From JADLEX01 sp964586775 (lineage in GTDB: Bacteria > Lernaellota > Lernaellaia > JACKCT01), in assembly GCA_964586775.1 (NCBI GenBank), contig CAZPJD010000232.1:1-6860 (forward strand): DNA of 6,860 nt, read 5' to 3'. The notes beneath the pieces were generated by a model. It had not been told where the DNA came from. It worked only from the letters and a program-made list of their open reading frames with translations, and searched no databases. Below are positions 1-5,400 of the stretch, piece after piece; positions within the stretch are counted from its first letter, which is position 1; each line of letters opens with the position of its first letter. The translations under genes were made by a program, and so were the position numbers.

Positions 1-1
1 G

Positions 2-196
2 GCGGCGATCGACGAAGAACTCGCGAAGGCCCCGCTGGGGCGGCTCGATTATGCCGAGACGCGAAGCCTGCCCGACCTCGACGAGGTCGGTGAGAATATC
101 AAGGGACCCACATTGCTGGCGCTGGCGGTGTTTTTCGCCAAGGCGCGCCTGATCGACAACGTCGTGCTCCTGCGCGAGCACGGCACCGGGTTATAA
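2..196 (+). CDS. panC: Pantothenate synthetase, C-terminal end (partial)
   Basis: The window opens inside this gene; only the last 64 codons are present, ending in TAA at 194-196. Pantothenate synthetase (pantoate--beta-alanine ligase) is a cytoplasmic enzyme that uses ATP to join pantoate to beta-alanine, the last step of pantothenate synthesis. The identification rests on the C-terminal signature: a segment reading PLGRLDYAE, followed by an acidic stretch, then GPTLLALAVFFAKARLIDN, which matches the PanC C-terminal pattern (short strand starting at an Arg-x-Asp-Tyr, then a hydrophobic strand ending in RLIDN). The ATP- and pantoate-binding residues lie in the missing part and cannot be checked. 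panD starts 27 bases downstream on the same strand and makes one of its substrates, which supports the call and suggests a pan operon beginning to the left of the window. Confidence 0.9.
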   Translation, partial: AAIDEELAKAPLGRLDYAETRSLPDLDEVGENIKGPTLLALAVFFAKARLIDNVVLLREHGTGL

Positions 197-211
197 AAGC
201 CGACCGGACAC

Positions 212-216
212 GGGAG
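212..216 (+). promoter_or_regulatory. Ribosome binding site of panD
   Basis: GGGAG lies 7 bases upstream of the ATG at 224 in the short panC-panD gap. It supports that ATG over the in-frame Met codon at 236, as does the position of the Gly-Ser cleavage site in the protein. Confidence 0.6.
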
Positions 217-223
217 CGAAGCC

Positions 224-613
224 ATGAACCGCACCATGCTCAAGAGCAAGATCCACCGCGCCACGATCACGATGGCCGATTTGAACTACGAGGGATCGAT
301 CGCGATCGACACCGATCTGCTCGCGGCGGCGGACATCCTTCCATTTGAGAAGGTCGCGGTGTGGAACGTGACGAACGGCAACCGGTTCGAGACTTACGCC
401 ATCGAGGAACGCGCCGGTTCGGGCATGATCTGCGTGAACGGGGCCGCCGCGAGACTCGTCTCGCCCGGCGACAAGGTCATCATCGCTTCGTGGGTCGAAC
501 TCGCGGAGGCCGAAGTGAAGGCCCACGAGCCGAAGCTCGTGTTCGTCGACGATCACAACGTGCCACTCGCACCCAAGTCGGTCGCGACAAAAACGTCCCT
601 CAAGAGCGTTTAG
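224..613 (+). CDS. panD: Aspartate 1-decarboxylase (pyruvoyl enzyme precursor)
   Basis: PanD decarboxylates L-aspartate to beta-alanine and CO2 in the cytoplasm, feeding PanC. It is made as an inactive pro-protein that cleaves itself between Gly24 and Ser25, and Ser25 becomes the pyruvoyl cofactor. With the ATG at 224 the 129-residue product has YEGS with Gly24-Ser25 exactly at the E. coli numbering. Lys9, His11, Tyr22, Arg54 and Tyr58, all conserved in the family, also fall at their usual positions. The VNGAAARLVSPGDKVII segment (about residues 71-87) is the typical core. Length is normal (E. coli 126), with a short Lys/Ser-rich tail. It lies 27 bases after panC, so co-transcription is likely. 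Its last 14 bases overlap the end of obg on the other strand, leaving no room for an intergenic terminator. Confidence 0.97.
   Translation: MNRTMLKSKIHRATITMADLNYEGSIAIDTDLLAAADILPFEKVAVWNVTNGNRFETYAIEERAGSGMICVNGAAARLVSPGDKVIIASWVELAEAEVKAHEPKLVFVDDHNVPLAPKSVATKTSLKSV
600..613. other. Tail-to-tail overlap of panD and obg
   Basis: panD ends with TAG at 611-613 (+) and obg ends with TGA at 602-600 (-), so the last 14 bases are coding on both strands. Any transcription terminator for either gene must lie inside the other gene. I see no strong hairpin with a U-tract immediately after either stop codon. Confidence 0.95.
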
Positions 614-1640
614 GCGGCCTCTTTTTCGCCGCGGGGCGATCGGCCTCGGCCAGCACCCGTTCCACTTCGTCGAGCAGTTCGGCGAGACCCGTGCCGTCCT
701 TCGCGCTGATGGGAAACACCTTCCGCTTGCGTCGACGGAACGCGGACACCGTTTTTTTTACACGCTCGGCGGCCTGGGGCAGATCGCACTTGTTCGCCGC
801 CACAATCTGCGGCTTGTCGAGCAATTCGTCTTTGTACGAACGCAGCTCGTCGTTCAGCACTTCGAAATCGGAGACCGGCTCGCGGCCCGAGTGCGGGTCC
901 ATATCGAGCACGTGAATCAGCACGCGGGTCCGTTCGATGTGACGCAGGAATTTCAGCCCGAGACCAATCCCCTGATGCGCGCCCTCGATGAGGCCGGGGA
1001 TATCGGCGACGATGAATCGGCGTGTCGGGTCGCGATCGACCGCGCCGAGGTGCGGCACGAGCGTGGTGAAAGGATACGGCGCGATCTTGGGACGCGCGGC
1101 GGAGATCGCGGTGATGAGCGTGCTCTTTCCGACCGAGGGGAATCCCAGCAGCCCCACGTCGGCGATCGCCTTGAGTTCCAGCACCAGCCAGCGCTCCTCG
1201 CCCTCCTTGCCGTCCTGCGCCATTTTCGGTGCGCGATTGGTGGACGACGTGAAGAACGCGTTGCCCTTGCCGCCGCGCCCGCCCTTTGCGGCGACGTAAC
1301 GGCTTCCGAATTCGTCGAGGTCAGCGAGGACTTCCAACTTGTCTTCGCTGAAGATCACCGTGCCCGGCGGCACATGCACGACGCTCTCCTCGCCGTCGCG
1401 ACCGTGACAATCTGCGCCACCGCCGTTACCGCCGCGCTTCGCCCGGTGGTGTTTTTTGTGGCGAAGGTCGTAGAGGTTCATCGACTGCGAGTCGGCGATG
1501 ATAACCACGTCGCCGCCCCTGCCGCCGTTGCCGCCATCGGGTCCGCCGCGCGGCACGAACTTCTCGCGCCGGAACGACACGCAGCCGTGGCCGCCGTCGC
1601 CCGACTTCACGAAAATTCTGACCTCGTCGACGAAATCCAT
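600..1640 (-). CDS. obg: Obg/CgtA family ribosome-associated GTPase
   Basis: Obg is an essential, slow GTPase that binds the 50S ribosomal subunit and takes part in its maturation and in stress signalling. The 346-residue product has both core domains. The Gly-rich Obg fold spans residues 1-158, with GGPDGGNGGRGG at 32-43 and VPPGT at 90-94. The G domain follows: P-loop GFPSVGKST 166-174, switch I PYPFTTLVPHLG 188-199, G3 DIPG 213-216 with the Obg-typical LIEGAHQGIGLG after it, G4 NKCD 283-286, G5 SAK 312-314. After G5 there is only a short Lys/Arg/Pro-rich tail, so the C-terminal OCT domain found in some Obg proteins is absent, as in many proteobacterial forms. The start at 1640 gives the canonical MDFVDEVRIFVKSGDGG N-terminus; a weak GGGACGG sits 3 bases upstream. 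It begins 26 bases after the sulfatase-fold gene and has no visible terminator in front, so read-through from that operon is expected. Confidence 0.97.
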   Translation of the reverse strand: MDFVDEVRIFVKSGDGGHGCVSFRREKFVPRGGPDGGNGGRGGDVVIIADSQSMNLYDLRHKKHHRAKRGGNGGGADCHGRDGEESVVHVPPGTVIFSEDKLEVLADLDEFGSRYVAAKGGRGGKGNAFFTSSTNRAPKMAQDGKEGEERWLVLELKAIADVGLLGFPSVGKSTLITAISAARPKIAPYPFTTLVPHLGAVDRDPTRRFIVADIPGLIEGAHQGIGLGLKFLRHIERTRVLIHVLDMDPHSGREPVSDFEVLNDELRSYKDELLDKPQIVAANKCDLPQAAERVKKTVSAFRRRKRKVFPISAKDGTGLAELLDEVERVLAEADRPAAKKRPPKRS

Positions 1641-1666
1641 GATCCGTCCCGCGCTATTACGATTTG

Positions 1667-3565
1667 CTAGAACGGCAGCGGCGTGCAGCGATAGTCGATC
1701 GCACCGGCGCCGGGTATATCCGAGGCGCCTTCGGCGGCCTTTGGCTCGCTCGAAGCGCCCTTCTTGATCGCGCCGCCCTCGTCAATGTAGCCGAGCGACT
1801 TCAGTTTATCGACCATCTCGGGGCTCATCTCGAGCTGGTCGCCGACCTCGAAACGCGAGAGCACGTGCGCGTTGACGAGCACCTCGTCGCACCAGATCGT
1901 GTACCCGCCCCCCGGCATGAAGGATCGCGATCCCGCGAGATCGGTCGGCACGGCGAAGGGAATCGCGTCCGGCTTCGCGACCGCGCCGAGCGCGACCTTC
2001 GCGGTGTCGCGCCTGTCATCGACGAGCAGGTCGAAGCGCAGTTCCGAGTTCTCGGGCTCCTGAATGAACGTCACGCCGTTGTCGCCATCCTTGCCGAGGG
2101 CGAGGAACTGAAGGCGCTTCTCCTCTTTCTTAAGGCCGAATTCGAGCGTCACGAGCTGGCGCTTGGCGTCGGTGTCGAGGATGATGTTGTCCTTGTTCGC
2201 CGCGATGAACGACCCGGCCGTGCGCAGCGTGCCGAGATATTTGTGCGGATCGGACGTGCCCGCGAAGAACACCGAGAACTGGCGGCGCTTGACGTAGAGG
2301 CCCGTGTCGAAGATCGCCTTGATGAGGCCCTTCGCGCGGTTGGGCTGCGTCTTGAGCAGATCGTTTTTCTCGTGTGGATCCGCCCCCAGATCGAAGAGCC
2401 GCTCGCCCACCTCGCGGTCGTTCAGGCGGAACGTGGGGGCGTAGATGTATTTCCATCCGTCCTTCACGACGCTCACGCGGTCGGGTCCGAGGCGCGTCGT
2501 CTCGGATATCAGCACGCGATCCGCGAGCGCGGCGCCCGCTGCTCCGTCGCGCATCACCGGCACGAGAGACTTGCCCGCGATGCCGGCGGGCGGAGTTGCC
2601 CCCGCGAGATCCACGATGGTCGGCATCACGTCGATCAGGCTGACGGGCGCATCCACCACGGTTCCGGCGGGCAGGTGATCGGGCCACGCCACGATGAGCG
2701 GAACGCGAAGCTGCTCCTCGTAGAGCGTGAAACCGTGCTCCATCATCCGGTGGTCGAGAAATTCCTCGCCGTGATCCGCCATGAGCACGACCATCGTGTT
2801 TTTCATGTCCATGCGCTCGATGGCGGCAAAGAGCCGCCCCAGCGTCTGATCGACCGACTCGATCTCGGCCTGATACAGCGCCTTCAGGCCATCGACCGTC
2901 TTGGGGTCGCCGCGTCCGTGAACGGCGTCCATCACCTCGGCGGTGTCGCCGCGAAGCTGCGGCAGGCCATCTGCGACGTGCTTGACGCGCAGCGACGGCG
3001 GCGGCGTATAGGGCGTGTGCGGATCGAACAGGTGCAGAAACAGGAACACGGGCTTGCGCCCCGCGTTTTCGCGCAGCCAACGCGTCGCGAGGTCCACCAT
3101 CTGGTCCGCGGGCGCTTCCTCACGCCGCGTAAATTCGTCGAACCCACGCTTAAAACCGTAATCTTCACCCACGTAGTAGTGCGTGACGAACCCGGCAGTG
3201 CGATAGCCCGCGTCGTGCAGGATCTCGGTGAGCATCGGCGCGTCGCCGCGAATCTTCATGCGATCGTCGATGGCGCGGTGATCCGTGGGGAAAAGCCCCG
3301 TGAACGCGGAGGCGTGACTCGGCAGTGTCCACGGCGCGGTTGTGCGCGCCTGCGCGAAACGTACTCCCCTCTTCGCCAATTCATCCAGCACGGGCGTGAA
3401 TCGGCCCTCGTTGCCGTACTCGCCGAGTTGATCGGCCCTGAGCGTGTCAATGGAGATGAAGACGATATTGGGGCGGTCGGATTTCGTGCCGCACGCGCCA
3501 ATTGAAAACACGATCGCCAGGGCAACAAGGAGCCGCCGAAATTGCGACGAACGGCGTTTTCTCAT
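1667..3565 (-). CDS. Sulfatase-fold lipoprotein with Thr nucleophile (SulfA)
   Basis: A 632-residue secreted member of the alkaline phosphatase/sulfatase superfamily. Residues 1-24 are a basic and hydrophobic signal peptide ending in a lipobox (I-G-A-Cys25). The next residue is Gly rather than Asp, so outer-membrane sorting is plausible. The sulfatase domain starts at PNIVFISIDTLRAD (32-45, metal ligand Asp40) and continues with HLFDPHTPY (178-186), ADHGEEF (263-269, Asp264-His265) and MEHG (275-278). The active-site block is WTLPSHAS (79-86): Thr80 occupies the position that is Cys or Ser in true sulfatases, and His84 replaces the usual Arg. Formylglycine cannot form there, so the reaction is more likely phosphotransfer or phosphodiester hydrolysis, as in superfamily members that use Thr; this is inference. 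Residues about 435-560 form an extra domain shared with the upstream gene, followed by KLKSLGYID (587-595), often seen near the end of such proteins. I chose the ATG at 3565: it gives the signal peptide and an ATGA overlap with the upstream stop. The frame stays open to 3724, but that extension is Arg-rich and lies before the signal peptide. Confidence 0.88.
   Translation of the reverse strand: MRKRRSSQFRRLLVALAIVFSIGACGTKSDRPNIVFISIDTLRADQLGEYGNEGRFTPVLDELAKRGVRFAQARTTAPWTLPSHASAFTGLFPTDHRAIDDRMKIRGDAPMLTEILHDAGYRTAGFVTHYYVGEDYGFKRGFDEFTRREEAPADQMVDLATRWLRENAGRKPVFLFLHLFDPHTPYTPPPSLRVKHVADGLPQLRGDTAEVMDAVHGRGDPKTVDGLKALYQAEIESVDQTLGRLFAAIERMDMKNTMVVLMADHGEEFLDHRMMEHGFTLYEEQLRVPLIVAWPDHLPAGTVVDAPVSLIDVMPTIVDLAGATPPAGIAGKSLVPVMRDGAAGAALADRVLISETTRLGPDRVSVVKDGWKYIYAPTFRLNDREVGERLFDLGADPHEKNDLLKTQPNRAKGLIKAIFDTGLYVKRRQFSVFFAGTSDPHKYLGTLRTAGSFIAANKDNIILDTDAKRQLVTLEFGLKKEEKRLQFLALGKDGDNGVTFIQEPENSELRFDLLVDDRRDTAKVALGAVAKPDAIPFAVPTDLAGSRSFMPGGGYTIWCDEVLVNAHVLSRFEVGDQLEMSPEMVDKLKSLGYIDEGGAIKKGASSEPKAAEGASDIPGAGAIDYRCTPLPF
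3562..3565 (-). other. ATGA stop/start overlap, SulfB to SulfA
   Basis: On the - strand the ATG of SulfA (3565-3563) overlaps the TGA of SulfB (3564-3562). This arrangement usually means translational coupling by a terminating ribosome. The nearest Shine-Dalgarno-like element, AAAGG at 3582-3578, is weak and 12 bases away, which fits coupling better than independent initiation. Confidence 0.9.
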
Positions 3566-5400
3566 GGGGCGACTTCGCCTTTCGTATATTGAACGAACAG
3601 GTCGCGCAGCGTGCGATCGCGCTTTTCGACGAGGACGGCGAGGCGCTCGATCAGCTCGATTCCGGGTCGAATCCGATCCGTCATCTCGACACCGCCGGGG
3701 TTCGCGGCGCTGGTCCAGATCCATTCGCTCGAGATCGCGTAACCCGCGCCGCTCGCGTCGGCGACCGGCGAATCGGCGAGCGAGGCGAGATCCACGGGAA
3801 TCCGCTTTGGGTGACCGATGGACGTGGCCAGATTCTCATACGCGGCGCGTCCATCCACGAGCGGCGTCACCTCGACGCGCGCGTCCGCGGGTTCGACCTC
3901 GAATTGGAATCCGTTCGAACCATCCTCGCTCGTGGCCGCGAAGTACAGCGACTGCGGCCCGCGAACGAGCAGAAAGTCGTCGCTGACGAGCTGCGTCTTC
4001 CCGATCTGGAATTGCGAGCGCAGCTTGAACGACGAAACAAACCGTCCGCTGCTGGTCACGCGGCCGCTGTAGAGCGTCGGTCGATCGGATCCCCCGAACG
4101 TCAGCCGCCACGTCTGCTGGCGCGAATACCAAGGCTGCGTGCGCAGGTGGGATTCGAATCGCGCGAGGGCTCCCGCGTCGTCCGCGGCCAGATTCTTCGT
4201 CTCGCTCGGATCGGCGGCCAGATCGTAAAGCTCCGGTCCGAGGTCGCGCCCATGGACGGCATAACGGCTCGAAAACACGGCCTTGTGACCGTCCACGACG
4301 ACGGCGATGCGGTCGGGGCCGGTGTGAGATGTCTCGACAAAAAGCGGCCGGGCGCGAAACGCCTCCGATGCGGCGCGCGTCGCCGCGTCGTCTCCGCTCC
4401 ACAGCGCGGCGAGCGAACGCCCCGGCGTCTCGGCGACGGCCGCGATTCCCGCGAGTTCCGTGACCGTGGGGAAAACGTCAACGAGTCCGACGGGGGCGTC
4501 GATCTTTCGGCCCGCGGGCGCAACCCCAGGGGCGACGACGATCAGCGGCACCCGCACGAGCTCGTCGTTGAGCGAAAGCCCGTTGTTCATGAGCCCGCGC
4601 TCCATGAACTCCTCGCCGTTCGTGGAAAAGATTACGAGAACCGTGTCGTTTTCGAGGCGTCGCTTCTGCAGATGCTGAACGATGCGCAAAATCGCGCGGT
4701 CCACATGGTCGAGTTCGGCACGGTAGAGCTTTCGTGCGGCCGCGAGCCCGGCCTGCGCCGCGGGCTGCGGCCAGTTATTCACGACGAGCATCGCGTCGCG
4801 CGGCCCAAATTGGCGCACCGGGAGATCGGCCCTGCGGAAACTGGCGTCGTCCCCGTTCGATTCGTAGGGCATCTGGGGACCGGCGAAATCGAGCGTCAGC
4901 AGAAACGACTCGTCACGGTGTTCGTCGATCCAGGCCTCGGCCGCTTCGGCCGCCGACATCGCGGGGGCGTCGAAGCGCTCCACATACGAGCGAAATCCGC
5001 GCGCGAATCCCGCCTGCTTCGCGAGCAGCGGGTTCGTGACGACCGCGCCGGTGGCGTAACCGCCGCGTGCGAATCGCTCCGCCATCGTTTCGACCGAGCG
5101 ATCTAGCTGGCGGCCAATCTCGACCACTCCGCTCGCCGACGGGCTGCGTCCGGTGAGTACGCTCGCCCAGCTCGGCAGCGCCCAAGACGAAGACGCGCGC
5201 GCCTGCGTAAAGGTCACGCCCTTGGTCGCCAGAAGATCGAGGTACGAGACGGGGCTCTTCGCCGCGCCGAAGGTCTTGAGCTCGTCCGCTCGAAGGCTCT
5301 CGATGCCGATGAGCACCACGTTGGGGCCGGGCTTCGCCGAACGGCATCCCGCGATGCCGACAACGACGATCAAGATCGCGAACGCGCGCGCGATTCTCAT
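3562..5400 (-). CDS. Degenerate sulfatase-fold lipoprotein, probable pseudoenzyme (SulfB)
   Basis: A 612-residue paralogue of the downstream SulfA with the same layout: signal peptide 1-18 with lipobox (I-A-G-Cys19, next residue Arg), sulfatase fold from about 26 to 405 including the typical ELYDLAADPSETKNL (390-404), then the shared C-terminal domain from about 435 to 565. Alignment by eye with SulfA shows that the catalytic positions are gone: Glu34 for Asp40; Ala74 for the nucleophile Thr80; Trp78 for His84; Asp171, Gly174 and Gln176 for His178, Asp181 and His183; Thr260-Asn261 for Asp264-His265; Asn273 for His277. Structural residues around them (LRADEL, LPS-AS-LTG, NGEEF, RVPLIV, DAPVGLVDVFPT) are kept and the frame has no interruption, so this is a selected protein rather than a decaying gene. 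A scaffold, glycan-binding or regulatory partner of SulfA is a reasonable inference. The ATG at 5400 is favoured by the signal peptide, GGGAG 10 bases upstream and the ATGA overlap; the open frame beyond it to 6177 lies inside the upstream gene and is ignored. Confidence 0.85.
   Translation of the reverse strand: MRIARAFAILIVVVGIAGCRSAKPGPNVVLIGIESLRADELKTFGAAKSPVSYLDLLATKGVTFTQARASSSWALPSWASVLTGRSPSASGVVEIGRQLDRSVETMAERFARGGYATGAVVTNPLLAKQAGFARGFRSYVERFDAPAMSAAEAAEAWIDEHRDESFLLTLDFAGPQMPYESNGDDASFRRADLPVRQFGPRDAMLVVNNWPQPAAQAGLAAARKLYRAELDHVDRAILRIVQHLQKRRLENDTVLVIFSTNGEEFMERGLMNNGLSLNDELVRVPLIVVAPGVAPAGRKIDAPVGLVDVFPTVTELAGIAAVAETPGRSLAALWSGDDAATRAASEAFRARPLFVETSHTGPDRIAVVVDGHKAVFSSRYAVHGRDLGPELYDLAADPSETKNLAADDAGALARFESHLRTQPWYSRQQTWRLTFGGSDRPTLYSGRVTSSGRFVSSFKLRSQFQIGKTQLVSDDFLLVRGPQSLYFAATSEDGSNGFQFEVEPADARVEVTPLVDGRAAYENLATSIGHPKRIPVDLASLADSPVADASGAGYAISSEWIWTSAANPGGVEMTDRIRPGIELIERLAVLVEKRDRTLRDLFVQYTKGEVAP
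5397..5400 (-). other. ATGA stop/start overlap, GT-C gene to SulfB
   Basis: The ATG of SulfB (5400-5398) overlaps the TGA of the membrane glycosyltransferase gene (5399-5397). It is the same junction as between SulfB and SulfA, tying all three genes into one translationally coupled unit. Confidence 0.9.

Noticed and set aside
191..556. 121-codon - strand frame opposite panD
   Set aside because: It is a shadow of panD, which has a complete set of family residues; the product has no recognisable features.
614..632. Small hairpin after panD (GCGGC / GCCGC with a T-rich loop)
   Set aside because: It has only five base pairs and the T-tract is in the loop instead of after the stem, so it is not a convincing intrinsic terminator.
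727..759. Weak stem followed by eight T on the + strand, a possible distal panD terminator
   Set aside because: The stem has only four Watson-Crick pairs plus two G-T pairs and is separated from the T-run by about six bases. The T-run is explained by Lys codons of obg.
1664..3505. A 613-codon open frame on the + strand opposite SulfA
   Set aside because: It is antisense to a clear sulfatase-fold gene, its product is rich in Arg, His and Glu with no recognisable domain, and long antisense frames are expected in GC-rich coding DNA with strong third-position bias.
3566..3724. N-terminal extension of SulfA by 53 codons
   Set aside because: The extension is Arg-rich, lies before a clear lipoprotein signal peptide, and overlaps the end of SulfB; the ATG at 3565 in the ATGA junction is much better.
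3502..5106. A 534-codon open frame on the + strand opposite SulfB, starting in an ATGA overlap with the previous antisense frame
   Set aside because: It is another composition-driven shadow, Arg/Gly/Glu-rich without domains. The overlap between the two shadow frames looks operon-like but is coincidental, since neither has a plausible product.
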